Positions 36,201 through 44,268 of a stretch of 64,000 nt of DNA are shown in pieces (positions within the stretch are counted from its first letter, which is position 1; each line of letters starts with the position of its first letter). The notes under the pieces were generated by a model that worked only from the letters and a program-made list of their open reading frames with translations, had not been told where the DNA came from and did no database searches. The translations under genes were made by a program, and so were the position numbers. Origin of the DNA: Pseudomonadota bacterium (GTDB lineage Bacteria; Pseudomonadota; Gammaproteobacteria; Steroidobacterales; Steroidobacteraceae); the NCBI GenBank assembly GCA_021838635.1, contig JAKCDC010000002.1:1-64000 (forward strand), written 5' to 3'.

Positions 36201-36268
36201 ATCTGGTGCTGGCGGCGGATCACGAGCGGGAGCGCACTGGCGCGCTCGTTGAGCCGCTCGCCGAATAG
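33212..36268 (+). CDS. RND multidrug efflux permease (HAE1 type, MexI-like)
   Basis: 1018 residues, the standard HAE1 length, with twelve membrane helices in two halves. N-terminus KFTELFIRRPVLSAVVSLLMLVLG; the proton-relay helix GLVVDDAIIVVENIDR holds the Asp-Asp pair; the second half carries GLISKHGILMVQFAND and AAEVRLRPILMTTAAMVMGVLPMV. Large periplasmic loops form the porter and docking domains. Exports hydrophobic or amphiphilic compounds by proton antiport with the adaptor encoded upstream. The substrate cannot be read from the sequence. Confidence 0.93.
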   Translation: MKFTELFIRRPVLSAVVSLLMLVLGIRAIFSLPVTQYPKTQSAVITVTTDYYGADAQTVAGFITQPLEAAIAQAQGIDYMASSSSTGSSVITATLRLNYSANRALTEISAQVNAVRNQLPPQSQLPVIQLAKNQTTDTMYIGYFSDVVPTNALTDFLLRVVQPQLNAIPGVQNAEVLGGRTFALRAWLDPNRMAAHGVTAADVYQALAANNYLSAAGETKGQMVSIKLTASTDPHSLRAFRNLVIRDQNGAIVRLKDVATVVLGAQNYNAAVRFSGRPGVFIGIKSAPSASVLTVAKRVKAALPVIARQLPNGITQKVVFDGTTFIYASIVDVVRTLIETLLIVTVVIFLFLGSPRASAVPALAMPLSIVGAFIFMLALGYSINLLTLLALVLAIGLVVDDAIIVVENIDRHMKEGKTPLDAAILGAHELNGPIIAMTVVLVAAYAPIAFQTGLTGALFTQFAFTLVGAVICSAIIALTLSPMMCSRIFRSNQEDNRFTHLLDRAFNRLRRAYRRVLSNWLRTWPVLIVLGVVLLGGVFYLFKTSKSQLAPQEDQGVVLYQLIGPPDATLQQMQTYTQQIFQAARTLPEYRQAFQMIGSPAVSQGFGGILLKPWDQRTRNATQIQQVLQQRWNHIAGAQIAAFQFPSLPGAQGLPVQFVITTAQPISNLYDVAQKVLDKARASGLFFFVASDLKIDQPQDKIVVNPYKVADLGLTQQEVAATLGAALGGGYVNYFELAGRSYQVIPQVLQRFRLNPSQVLDYHLRTASGAIVQLGTVARLQREVVPESINHFQRLNSATIAGAPAVSQGEALAFLRKALHSVAPSGFTANYAGESRQFMTGTNSFLVTFGFSLIIVFLALAALFESFRDPVVILVSVPAALFGALLFINIGVTTLNIYTQVGLVTLLGLISKHGILMVQFANDLQRAGHSKLQAIEEAAEVRLRPILMTTAAMVMGVLPMVFASGAGAAGRRAMGVVIATGLSIGTLFTLFIVPAVYLVLAADHERERTGALVEPLAE

Positions 36269-36276
36269 GTGAGCTG

Positions 36277-36304
36277 CGCGGCGGCGGAGCGCTCCGCCGC
36301 CGCG
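36277..36304. terminator. Perfect 28-bp palindrome after the RND pump gene
   Basis: Bases 36277-36304 form a perfect 14+14 palindrome of G and C with the centre GGAGC/GCTCC and no loop bases. It lies eight bases after the RND pump stop and six bases before the Fnr site of ubiD. No T tract follows, so it may act as a strong stalling hairpin or bidirectional insulator rather than a classical terminator. Confidence 0.5.
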
Positions 36305-36310
36305 TGAAAA

Positions 36311-36324
36311 TTGATCCGCATCAA
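36311..36324. promoter_or_regulatory. Fnr-type binding site upstream of ubiD
   Basis: TTGATCCGCATCAA matches the Fnr consensus TTGAT-N4-ATCAA in all ten specified bases. Its centre is 42-43 bases before the ubiD ATG. With TTTAAC (36344-36349) as a -10 element this is a class II activator arrangement that places the transcription start at or within a few bases of the ATG, so the ubiD mRNA may be nearly leaderless. Confidence 0.8.
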
Positions 36325-36359
36325 GCCGCAGGCCGCACGGCGGTTTAACGTGCGCGCGG

Positions 36360-37832
36360 ATGGCTTATCATGACTTGCGCGCATTCCTCGCGCATCTGCA
36401 AGAGCGGGGCGACCTGCGCCGCGTACCCGTGCCGGTCGACCCGGAACTCGAGAGCACGTCGTTGTGCCTGCGCGCCTTACAGCGGCAAGGCCCGGCGCTG
36501 CTGTTTGAGCGGCCGCTCGGTGCACATCACGCGCTGCTTGGCAATTTGTTCGGGCATGCGCGACGCATCGAGGCCGCGCTCGGTAAGGAGCGGGCCGGAT
36601 CTCTGCGCGAGCTCGGGGAGCTGCTGGCGGCGCTGAAGGAGCCGCATTGGCCGGGCAGTGTGCGTGAGGCGCTCTCCAGCTGGCCGCAGTTTGCGCAGCT
36701 GGCGCACGTCGCGCCGCGCCGACAGGCGCGTGCGCCGTTCCAGGAGCATACGCTCGGTGGCGGACAGATCGACCTCGGGCTGCTGCCGATCCAACGCTGC
36801 TGGCCAGAGGACGCGGCCCGGCTGATCACGCTCGGTTTGGTGGTGACCCGCGGGACGCGCAAGGCGCGCCAGAATGTCGCGATCTACCGCCAGCAGGTGA
36901 TCGGCCGCGACCGCCTGATCATGCGCTGGTTGGCGCATCGTGGGGGAGCGGGCGATTATGCCGACTGGCAGGCGGATCGGCCCGGCGAACCCTTTCCTGT
37001 GCTGATCGCGATCGGCACCGATCCGGCGACGCTGCTCGCGGCAGCCGCGCCCATCCCGGATACGCTCTCGGAGTACGAGTTCGCCGGACTGCTACGCGGG
37101 GAACGCAGCAATCTCGTGCGCTGCGATCTGACCGGGCTCGATGCGCCGGCGGGCGCTGAGATCGTGCTCGAGGGCTTTATCCATCCGGGTGATACCGCAC
37201 TCGAAGGGCCGTTCGGGGATCACACCGGGTACTACAACTCGCAAGCGAGCTTCCCGGTGCTTACCCTCGAGAGGATGCACTTGCGCGGGGGGGCGATCTA
37301 TCAGGGCAGCTACATGGGCCGCTCGCCGCACGATGAGCCCTCCGTGATGGCGGTGGCGCTCAATGAGGTGTTCGTCCCGATCCTGCGCCGGGTGTTTCCG
37401 GAGATCGTCGACTTCTATCTGCCCCCGGAGGCCTGTTCGTATCGTGTCGCGGTAGTCAGCATCCGCAAGCAGTACCCCGGCCATGCGCGTCGGATCATGA
37501 TGGCGGTCTGGTCGTATCTGCGCCAGTTCACGTACACGAAGTTCGTGATCATCACCGATGAGGATATCGACGTGCGCAATTGGCAGGAAGTGATTTGGGC
37601 GGTCGCAACGCGTGTTGATCCGGCCCGCGATTCGATGCTGATCGACAAGACCCCGATCGACTATCTCGACTTCGCCAGCCCGGAAGCCGGGCTGGGCTCC
37701 AAACTCGGTCTCGATGCGACCAACAAGTGGCCCGGGGAGACGACGCGCCAGTGGGGGCGCCCGATCCGGCTCGATGCCGCGGTCGAGCGGCGTGTGGACC
37801 AGCTCTGGCAGGAGTGCATCGGCCGTGACTGA
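36360..37832 (+). CDS. ubiD: 4-hydroxy-3-polyprenylbenzoate decarboxylase
   Basis: 490 residues. The prFMN-binding region reads [25 protein letters not shown] and the catalytic Glu lies in [20 protein letters not shown], both standard for Ubi[37 protein letters not shown] is the C-terminal UbiD signature. It removes the ring carboxylate of the ubiquinone precursor, using prenylated FMN made by UbiX. No Shine-Dalgarno is visible. Its stop overlaps the ubiU start by eight bases, giving an operon ubiD-ubiU-ubiV under the Fnr site. Confidence 0.96.
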   Translation: MAYHDLRAFLAHLQERGDLRRVPVPVDPELESTSLCLRALQRQGPALLFERPLGAHHALLGNLFGHARRIEAALGKERAGSLRELGELLAALKEPHWPGSVREALSSWPQFAQLAHVAPRRQARAPFQEHTLGGGQIDLGLLPIQRCWPEDAARLITLGLVVTRGTRKARQNVAIYRQQVIGRDRLIMRWLAHRGGAGDYADWQADRPGEPFPVLIAIGTDPATLLAAAAPIPDTLSEYEFAGLLRGERSNLVRCDLTGLDAPAGAEIVLEGFIHPGDTALEGPFGDHTGYYNSQASFPVLTLERMHLRGGAIYQGSYMGRSPHDEPSVMAVALNEVFVPILRRVFPEIVDFYLPPEACSYRVAVVSIRKQYPGHARRIMMAVWSYLRQFTYTKFVIITDEDIDVRNWQEVIWAVATRVDPARDSMLIDKTPIDYLDFASPEAGLGSKLGLDATNKWPGETTRQWGRPIRLDAAVERRVDQLWQECIGRD

Positions 37833-38838
37833 ACCGAACGGAATTGAATTGGTCTGCCCGGCGGGCAGCCTGCCGGCGCTGCATGCCGCAATCGACAACG
37901 GTGCGGACGCGGTCTATCTCGGTTTTCGCGATGGACTGAATGCGCGCAACTTTCCGGGGCTGAATTTCTCACCCGCGGAGGCCGCAAGCGGCGTCGAGTA
38001 CGCGCACCGTCGCGGCGCGCGGGTCTTCGTCGCCCTCAACGTCTATCCGCGGCCCGCACGCTGGACGGCGGCGACCGCGGCCGTCGATGCGGCGGCCGAC
38101 GCCGGTGCCGATGCGCTGATCCTCGCAGATGCCGGACTGCTCGAATATGCGGCCGCGCGCCACCCGACGCTCGCTCGACATCTCTCGGTGCAGGGCTCGG
38201 CGACTAATTGGCGGGCGCTGCAGTTCTACCGGGAGCGCTTCGGCATCCGCCGCGCGGTGCTGCCGCGCGTGTTGTCCGTAGCGCAGGTGCAGCGTGTGAT
38301 CGAGCGCAGCGGCATCGAAATCGAAGTGTTCGGCTTCGGCAGCCTGTGCATCATGGTGGAGGGACGCTGCGCCCTCTCGGCGCACGTGACCGGGGAGTCG
38401 CCCAACACGCATGGCGTGTGCTCGCCGGCGCACGCGGTGCGCTGGCAGGAGCGGCCGAGTGGCCGCCAAGCGCGGCTCAACGGTGTCCTGATCGATGAGT
38501 TCGCGCCGCACGAGGCGGCTGGCTATCCCACCCTGTGCAAGGGCCGCTTCGAAACGCTCGGCGCCGTGATGCATGCGCTCGAGGAACCCACCAGCCTCAA
38601 TGTGCTGGAGATCCTGCCGCAGCTGCTCGATGCCGGCGTCAGCGCCATCAAAGTCGAGGGTCGCCAGCGAAGTCCCGCGTACGTCGCCCAGGTGACCCGC
38701 GCGCTGCGCGCCGCGCTCGATGCCTGCCGGCGCGATCCGGCCGGCTACCGGCCGCCGGCCGCACCGGCTGCGGCGCTCGCGCGGCTCACCGAAGGCCATG
38801 CGCAGACACTGGGGGCCTACAGCAGGCCCTGGCAATGA
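37825..38838 (+). CDS. ubiU: O2-independent ubiquinone hydroxylase subunit UbiU (U32 family)
   Basis: 337 residues from a GTG overlapping ubiD; the longer frame is shadow. N-terminus [29 protein letters not shown] is typical of U32 proteins. Cys175, Cys182, Cys199 and Cys238 correspond to the four ligands of the [4Fe-4S] cluster described for UbiU. With UbiV it hydroxylates the ubiquinone ring without oxygen, using prephenate as the oxygen donor in E. coli. UbiV follows 13 bases downstream. Confidence 0.93.
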   Translation: MTEPNGIELVCPAGSLPALHAAIDNGADAVYLGFRDGLNARNFPGLNFSPAEAASGVEYAHRRGARVFVALNVYPRPARWTAATAAVDAAADAGADALILADAGLLEYAAARHPTLARHLSVQGSATNWRALQFYRERFGIRRAVLPRVLSVAQVQRVIERSGIEIEVFGFGSLCIMVEGRCALSAHVTGESPNTHGVCSPAHAVRWQERPSGRQARLNGVLIDEFAPHEAAGYPTLCKGRFETLGAVMHALEEPTSLNVLEILPQLLDAGVSAIKVEGRQRSPAYVAQVTRALRAALDACRRDPAGYRPPAAPAAALARLTEGHAQTLGAYSRPWQ

Positions 38839-38851
38839 AGGAATTCACGCG

Positions 38852-39715
38852 ATGAAGCTGTCAGTCGGTCCTCTGTTGTATTACTGGGAACGTGAGCAGG
38901 TGTTTGCGTTCTATCGGATGCTGGCGTGCGCGCCGATCGACAGCGTGTATCTCGGCGAGGTGGTGTGCTCCAAGCGCCGCGCGCTGCGGCAGGAGGACTG
39001 GGAGGCGATCGGGCAGGATCTGGCCGCCGCGGGCAAAGAGGTGATCTTCTCCACGCTGGCGCTGATGGAGGCGGAATCGGAGCTCGCGGCGCTCGCCCGG
39101 CTTGCCGCCGGCAGCGTGACGATCGAGGCCAATGACATGGCGGCCGTGCATCTTGCCGGCGGGCGCCCGTTCGTCGCCGGGCCACACCTGAATGTCTACA
39201 ATGGCCCGACGCTGCGGCTGCTCGGCGCCCTCGGCGCGCGCCGCTGGGTGCCGCCGCTCGAGCTCGATAACGCGGCGATCGCCGAGCTGCTCACCGAACG
39301 TCCGCAGGACATGGAATGCGAGGTGTTTGCCTATGGGCGGATGCCGCTCGCCTTCTCCGCGCGCTGCTTCAGCGCCCGCGTGCGCCGGCGCAACAAGGAC
39401 GAGTGCAATTTCGTTTGCGGCGAGGAGCGTGACGGACTCACCGTGTATACGCGTGAACACGAACCGCTGTTCGCCCTAAACGGCGTGCAGACTCAGTCGG
39501 CGCAGGTGCGCAACCTGCTCGGCAGCATTGATGAGTTGAAGGCGGCCGGTGTGCAGATGCTGCGCATCTCCCCGCACTCGCACGAGGCGGTGCCGTTCAC
39601 GGAGGTGATCGAGGCGTTTGCGCAGGCGGTGCGCGGCGATCAGGCTGCGCGCTGCCCGGTGAGCGCGCTACCGGGCGGCTATTGCAGCGGGCCGATGTTC
39701 GAGACGCCGCGCTGA
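38852..39715 (+). CDS. ubiV: O2-independent ubiquinone hydroxylase subunit UbiV (U32 family)
   Basis: 287 residues from MKLSVGPLLYYW at 38852; the longer open frame overlaps ubiU and is not used. Cys39 (EVVCSKRR), Cys172, Cys185 and Cys189 (ARCFSARVRRRNKDECNFVC) match the [4Fe-4S] ligands of UbiV. It is the partner of UbiU in anaerobic ring hydroxylation. It is convergent with ubiT, only four bases apart, so the complete ubiUVT set sits together. Confidence 0.93.
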   Translation: MKLSVGPLLYYWEREQVFAFYRMLACAPIDSVYLGEVVCSKRRALRQEDWEAIGQDLAAAGKEVIFSTLALMEAESELAALARLAAGSVTIEANDMAAVHLAGGRPFVAGPHLNVYNGPTLRLLGALGARRWVPPLELDNAAIAELLTERPQDMECEVFAYGRMPLAFSARCFSARVRRRNKDECNFVCGEERDGLTVYTREHEPLFALNGVQTQSAQVRNLLGSIDELKAAGVQMLRISPHSHEAVPFTEVIEAFAQAVRGDQAARCPVSALPGGYCSGPMFETPR

Positions 39716-39719
39716 GCGC

Positions 39720-40223
39720 TCAGCGCGGCGCGCGATGCCGCCGCAGCGGGCTGAGCGCCGGTCGCGGCAGCCGCGCGCTCAGCGCGCGCAGCAACTGCGC
39801 GGCACCCGGCGGCAGGATCGCTTCGCAGTGACGCCGCCAGTCCCAGTCGAGCGCATCCAGTGCGTTCTTGATGGCGAGGCCAGTCTCGGTTTCCCCTTCA
39901 AGACTCAGGCGACGCTGGAAGAAAAGTGTGTCCGGATCCTCGGCTCGGCTCGCCAGTCGCACGAAATCCGCCAGTCGACCGCGCACGGTCACGTGCGCAG
40001 CGTCGCGTGCCGGTGCGACTTTCAGCCGATCCCCTGCAATGCACAGGTTCAGCTGCAGCGGAGCGCCGGTGAGCTGAATCCGGATCCGCTTGCCGTCGAG
40101 CGGTGCGAGGGCCGCGCTGAGGTTCTGGCCGCGCATCGCATGGTTGAACACGCGCACGAACAGTTCCCCGAGCGGATCGAATGGCCCGAAGGACGGTGGG
40201 CAACGCGGTAGGAGCGACATCAT
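39720..40223 (-). CDS. ubiT: SCP2-domain ubiquinone accessory factor UbiT
   Basis: 167 residues. The SCP2 lipid-binding domain is seen in LFVRVFNHAMRGQNLSAALAPLDGKRIRIQLTGAPLQLNLCI and the later FVRLASRAEDPDTLFFQRRLSLEGETETGLAIKNALDALDWD, the UbiT (YhbT) hallmark. It binds isoprenoid quinone precursors and replaces the scaffold UbiJ when oxygen is absent. Transcribed away from fnr; the shared spacer holds a perfect Fnr site about 34-47 bases before its start. Confidence 0.93.
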   Translation of the reverse strand: MMSLLPRCPPSFGPFDPLGELFVRVFNHAMRGQNLSAALAPLDGKRIRIQLTGAPLQLNLCIAGDRLKVAPARDAAHVTVRGRLADFVRLASRAEDPDTLFFQRRLSLEGETETGLAIKNALDALDWDWRRHCEAILPPGAAQLLRALSARLPRPALSPLRRHRAPR

Positions 40224-40256
40224 CCCTCCATCCTAGCCGCCGGCGGTGCCTGTAAT

Positions 40257-40270
40257 TTGATCCGGATCAA
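40257..40270. promoter_or_regulatory. Perfect Fnr box between ubiT and fnr
   Basis: TTGATCCGGATCAA is a fully symmetric 14-bp match to TTGAT-N4-ATCAA. It is centred about 40 bases before the ubiT start and 60 before the fnr start. It could activate ubiT and autoregulate fnr, as FNR does in E. coli. Symmetry means either strand can be served. Confidence 0.85.
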
Positions 40271-40323
40271 TAAGTGATATTACGCAGTCGGCATCGCGCG
40301 CTCGCGCGCTAGACTGCCGCGTT

Positions 40324-41067
40324 GTGAACATCCGCAGCGAAGAGATCCAGACCGGGGCGCATGCCTGCGTGTCGTGCCGCAATTGCGCGCTGAAGCCGCT
40401 TTGCCTGCCTGGGCATTTGCCGGTGCAGGAGGCGCGCGCGCTTGAGTCGGCGGTCGAGCGTGGCCGCCAGCTTGCCCCCGGAATGGCGCTGGTGCGCGCC
40501 GGGGCCTCGATGGACGCGCTGCTCGTCGTGCGCAGTGGTTCGGCCAAGCGCTTCAGCGTGACTCTGGAGGGCACCGAACAGGTGCACGGGTTCGTGCTGC
40601 CCGGCGAGGCGGTGGGCTTGGAAGGGTTCGCCACCGGACGGTACGGCTGCGAGGTGAATGCGCTCGAGCCGCTCAGCTACTGCCGCGTCCCGATGCACAA
40701 GCTCGAGCAGCTGCTCGAGCGGTTGCCCGGGTTGCGCCGAGAGATGCTGCGCCTGCTGGGTCAGGCACTCGACGAGGCGCTGCGGTTGCGCGGGGAGCTG
40801 GCCGAGACCGATGCCCGCGGCCGTGTCGCGCGGTTTCTTGCCGATCTGTCGGAACGCCTCGCGCGGCGCGGCTTTCCGCCCTACGATTTTCGTCTGAGCA
40901 TGAGTCGCGCCGACATTGCGCGCCATCTCGGCTTGACGCTCGAAACCGTCAGCCGTGCGTTCGGCACCTTCAAGCGCGAGGGCTGGCTGCGAGTACGCGC
41001 TCGCGACATCAGCGTGCTGCGGCCCGATGCGCTCGCAGCCCTCGCGGGCGCACCGAACTGCGCATAG
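40324..41067 (+). CDS. fnr: Fnr oxygen-sensing transcriptional regulator
   Basis: 247 residues. The N-terminal cluster Cys18, Cys21 and Cys27 (C-x2-C-x5-C, as E. coli Cys20/23/29) plus Cys120 (YCRVP, E. coli Cys122) provide the four [4Fe-4S] ligands; Cys15 is extra. A cNMP-type beta-barrel, dimer helix and HTH follow. The recognition helix reads ETVSR (Glu207, Ser210, Arg211), which specifies TTGAT half-sites, agreeing with the boxes found at ubiD and ubiT. Active as a dimer without oxygen. An ATG is also possible slightly upstream but no better. Confidence 0.95.
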   Translation: MNIRSEEIQTGAHACVSCRNCALKPLCLPGHLPVQEARALESAVERGRQLAPGMALVRAGASMDALLVVRSGSAKRFSVTLEGTEQVHGFVLPGEAVGLEGFATGRYGCEVNALEPLSYCRVPMHKLEQLLERLPGLRREMLRLLGQALDEALRLRGELAETDARGRVARFLADLSERLARRGFPPYDFRLSMSRADIARHLGLTLETVSRAFGTFKREGWLRVRARDISVLRPDALAALAGAPNCA

Positions 41068-41073
41068 GGCGTG

Positions 41074-42951
41074 CTAGGGGCGGGTCACTCGGCAACCCAG
41101 GCGCAGCTGATACGGCCAGAGGTGCAGCAGCTGCGCGGCGTTGAGCGTGCCGGCCTCGATGCAGATCCGGTCGGCGAAACGCTGCGCGTGACGCAGCAGC
41201 CGCCGCACCCGCGCGAGCTCCGCGCCCCCCAGATGTTCGATGCGCAGTGTCAGGCGCGCCGGCGTCTCGCGCATCACGGCGGTGAGTTCCGCGCCGAGGC
41301 GGCGCAGCACCCGCCGCGGCATCCCCTGCAGGCGCAGATCGAGCACCAGCGCTGATTGCTCGCTGGCCTCAGACGGCACCGTCATCTGCCCTGCGTGCGA
41401 GCGGCGCAGGAGGCGCGCGAGCCGTGCCAACCGTGCGGCAGCGGCGGGCGAGTCGCCCAAGGGCGCTGCTGCGAAGTGCCGACGGGAGTAGTCCTGCATG
41501 GACAGCCCGGTGATCCAGTCGCCGACGACGAGCGGGAACTGCCAGGGCCGCCGCCAGGGAATCGTGCGCAGAAAGTGCCACACCCGTACCGGTCCGCCGG
41601 GCAGGATCCCGCGGCGCACGAGCCGCAGCAGGATGGCGAGTCCGGCCGCCAGGGAGTATTCCACACCGCCGCCGCTGCGCCCGAAGGTGCGGCATTTGTT
41701 GCGGATGCGCTGCGCAATGGTTGCATCGCAGAGCAGCCGCCGGTGCAGCTCACGGTAGCCGTCGATGAGTTGCCCGCCGGTCATGTTCAGCGGCACGACG
41801 TTAGTGTCGAGCTTGGTGTTGTCCCCACCGCTGTCGGTGTCGCGCAGGCGGCCGGCCTTGCGCAGGCGCTCATAGAGCGGGGTGCGCGGCATGGCATGCA
41901 ACAGACCGATCATCGCCGTTTGGATGCCCGAGCGGACAATGAATTGATACTGGCGCTCGAAGGTCGCCGGAGTGTCGTTGTCGAATCCAACGATGAACCC
42001 CGCCAACACCTCGATACCGTGCCGATGGATGCGATGCACGGCGGCGAGTACGTCGGTGCGCATGTTCTGCACTTTGCGCATCTCGCGCAGGCTCTCCTCG
42101 TCCGGAGACTCGATGCCGATGAATGTCCAGCGGAATCCCGCCGCTCGCATCAGCTGCATCAGCTCTCGGTCCTCGGCCAGATTCAGCGAGGTCTCGGTGC
42201 CGAAGCTGAACGCGTAATCGTGGCGGCGCTGATATTCGATCAGGAAGTGCAGCAGTCGTTTGGCGACCGCCCGGTTACCGATCAGGTTGTCGTCGACGAA
42301 GAAGATTTTGCGCACGCCGAGTGCACGCAGCGCGTCGAGTTCGCGGCCAATCTGCTCGGAACTCTTCTGGCGCGGCTTGCGTCCGAACATGACGATGATG
42401 TCGCAGAACTCGCACAGGTAAGGACAGCCCCGCGAGAACTGCAGCGTGGCCGTCGTGTAGCGATCGAGCCGCAGCAGGTCAAAGCGCGGTACCGGGGAGT
42501 CCTCGAGATTCACGACCCCTTCCTCGCGGTAGAGCGGCAGCGTGGCATGGGCCTCGAAGTCCGCACAGAAACGCGGCCAGATGTGTTCGGACTCTCCGCT
42601 GATCACCGCATCGGCGAGGCCCTCGTAGCGCTCTGGACAGAGCGAGGCGAAGCTGCCGCCAGCGACCACGAAGTATCCCTGACGGCGGTAGAATTCGATG
42701 AGTTCGCGCTGGCGCGGGAACTGCACGCCCATGCCTCCGATCCCGATGATGTCCGCCTCGGGCGCAAGGGGCAGGGTCTGCACGTTCTCATCGACGATGC
42801 TCACCTGCCAGTGCGGCGGGGTGAGCGCAGCGAGTGTGGCCAGCCCGAGTGGCGGATTGACCGCCCGTTTGCCGCTCAGCACCTCATCGACTGCCCAGCG
42901 GAAATTCCAGAAGCTCTCGGGCGATTTTGGATTGATCAGCAGCAGTCGCAT
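41074..42951 (-). CDS. B12-binding-domain radical SAM protein (DUF4070-type)
   Basis: 625 residues. The N-terminal Rossmann-like part (LLLINPKSPESFWNFRWAV...GLATLAAL...VDEN...GIGGMGVQFPR) resembles cobalamin-binding domains. The radical-SAM motif is C176-x3-C180-x2-C183 (RGCPYLCEFCDI), followed by IFFVDDNLIGN and TFIGIESPDEESL. A DUF4070-like region follows (NTKLDTNVVPLNMTGGQLIDGYRELHR). The last 100 residues (VLDLRLQGMPRRVLRRLGAEL...IEHLGGAE) look like an added STAS-like domain. The reaction is unknown. A Crp/Fnr-family palindrome upstream suggests expression under low oxygen. Confidence 0.85.
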   Translation of the reverse strand: MRLLLINPKSPESFWNFRWAVDEVLSGKRAVNPPLGLATLAALTPPHWQVSIVDENVQTLPLAPEADIIGIGGMGVQFPRQRELIEFYRRQGYFVVAGGSFASLCPERYEGLADAVISGESEHIWPRFCADFEAHATLPLYREEGVVNLEDSPVPRFDLLRLDRYTTATLQFSRGCPYLCEFCDIIVMFGRKPRQKSSEQIGRELDALRALGVRKIFFVDDNLIGNRAVAKRLLHFLIEYQRRHDYAFSFGTETSLNLAEDRELMQLMRAAGFRWTFIGIESPDEESLREMRKVQNMRTDVLAAVHRIHRHGIEVLAGFIVGFDNDTPATFERQYQFIVRSGIQTAMIGLLHAMPRTPLYERLRKAGRLRDTDSGGDNTKLDTNVVPLNMTGGQLIDGYRELHRRLLCDATIAQRIRNKCRTFGRSGGGVEYSLAAGLAILLRLVRRGILPGGPVRVWHFLRTIPWRRPWQFPLVVGDWITGLSMQDYSRRHFAAAPLGDSPAAAARLARLARLLRRSHAGQMTVPSEASEQSALVLDLRLQGMPRRVLRRLGAELTAVMRETPARLTLRIEHLGGAELARVRRLLRHAQRFADRICIEAGTLNAAQLLHLWPYQLRLGCRVTRP

Positions 42952-43056
42952 GGCGGGTCCGGCCGATTCGGTGACGGGGGGCGGTCTATGGGGTTCCTGC
43001 GTCCCTGAGCCGCGCAGGGCGCAGCCTCAGAGTAGCGGCCCGCCGGCCGGGCGGGT

Positions 43057-43070
43057 TTGACCGGCGTCAA
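43057..43070. promoter_or_regulatory. Crp/Fnr-family palindrome TTGAC-N4-GTCAA
   Basis: TTGACCGGCGTCAA has perfect inverted TTGAC half-sites and matches the broader TTGA-N6-TCAA family pattern (FixK/Dnr-like), but differs from the Fnr consensus at one base per half. It lies between the divergent radical-SAM gene and the cysteine-synthase-family gene, 106 and 66 bases from their starts. GGCGGG and CCCGCC flank it asymmetrically. Confidence 0.5.
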
Positions 43071-43135
43071 ATCCCGCCGGCCCGTGTCCGGCCCGCCGAC
43101 TGACGGAGGCGGCCGGATCTGCTAAGTTCCCGGAC

Positions 43136-44221
43136 ATGCCCAATCTCGAGCGCGACCGCCGTGCCTGGACGGATCAAGCCGTCCGGCGCATCGAAGCGGA
43201 CTTCAACCGATCCGCCGATACGCACCTGATCCCGATCGAGCTGCCGCACTACCCCGGGGTCGAGCTGTACCTGAAGGACGAATCGAGTCATCCGACCGGC
43301 AGCCTCAAGCATCGCCTGGCGAGGTCACTCTTCTTATACGGTCTGTGCAATGGCTGGATCGGCCCCGATACCCCGGTGGTCGAGGCCTCGAGCGGCTCCA
43401 CGGCGGTCTCCGAGGCCTACTTCGCGCGCATGCTGAGGCTGCGCTTCATCGCGGTGGTGCCGCGCAGCACCGCGGCGGAGAAGATCGCCGCCATCGAGTT
43501 CCAGGGCGGGGAGTGTCACTTCGTGGACGACCCCAACCAGGTGTACGCGCAGGCCGAACGATTGGCGCGGGACGTGCGTGGCCATTACATGGACCAGTTC
43601 AAGTATGCCGAGCGGGCTACGGACTGGCGCGGCAACAACAATATCGCCGAGTCCATCTTCAATCAGCTCGGTCGCGAACGGCATCCGGTCCCGCGCTGGA
43701 TCGTGTGCGGCGCCGGGACCGGCGGCACCTGCGCGACGCTCGGGCGATTCGTGCGCTACAACCATTTCGCCACCGAGATCTGTGTCGCCGATCCGGAAGG
43801 CTCGGTGTTTCACCGGTACTTCGCCGACCGGAGCGTGACGACGCTCGAGCGCTGCGAGAGCTGCATCGAGGGGATTGGGCGTCCGCGCGTGGAGCTCTCG
43901 TTCATCCCCGAGGTGGTCGACCGGATGGTGGTGGTCCGCGACGCCGAGAGCATCGCCGCAGCGCGTGTCCTGAGCGAGCGCCTTGGCCGCTCCTGCGGCG
44001 GTTCGACCGGCACCAACCTGTGGGCCTGTGCGCGTCTGATCAGCGAGATGGTGGCGCAGGGACAGAGCGGTTCGGTGGTGTCGATTCTGTGCGATCAGGG
44101 CGAGCGCTACGCCTCGACCTACTTCAACGACGAATGGGTGGCGGCCAAGGGACTCGATCTGCGCTGCGCAATGCAGCTGATACGGGATTTTTTTGCCGGC
44201 CGCGGGTTCGCGACGGCCTAA
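43136..44221 (+). CDS. PLP-dependent cysteine-synthase-family enzyme (Cds1-like)
   Basis: 361 residues. The PLP lysine is Lys58 in [11 protein letters not shown]; the substrate loop reads [16 protein letters not shown]; the phosphate loop [14 protein letters not shown] and C-terminal [12 protein letters not shown] complete the beta-family fold. This form, with [13 protein letters not shown] and [19 protein letters not shown], matches the group that includes the mycobacterial L-cysteine desulfhydrase Cds1, rather than CysK/CysM. Likely degrades cysteine to H2S, pyruvate and ammonia; the biosynthetic direction cannot be excluded. No operon partner. Confidence 0.8.
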   Translation: MPNLERDRRAWTDQAVRRIEADFNRSADTHLIPIELPHYPGVELYLKDESSHPTGSLKHRLARSLFLYGLCNGWIGPDTPVVEASSGSTAVSEAYFARMLRLRFIAVVPRSTAAEKIAAIEFQGGECHFVDDPNQVYAQAERLARDVRGHYMDQFKYAERATDWRGNNNIAESIFNQLGRERHPVPRWIVCGAGTGGTCATLGRFVRYNHFATEICVADPEGSVFHRYFADRSVTTLERCESCIEGIGRPRVELSFIPEVVDRMVVVRDAESIAAARVLSERLGRSCGGSTGTNLWACARLISEMVAQGQSGSVVSILCDQGERYASTYFNDEWVAAKGLDLRCAMQLIRDFFAGRGFATA

Positions 44222-44268
44222 CCGCCAGACAGCCACAGGGTGCAGAGATGCCAAGCGCAGAGGGACGG

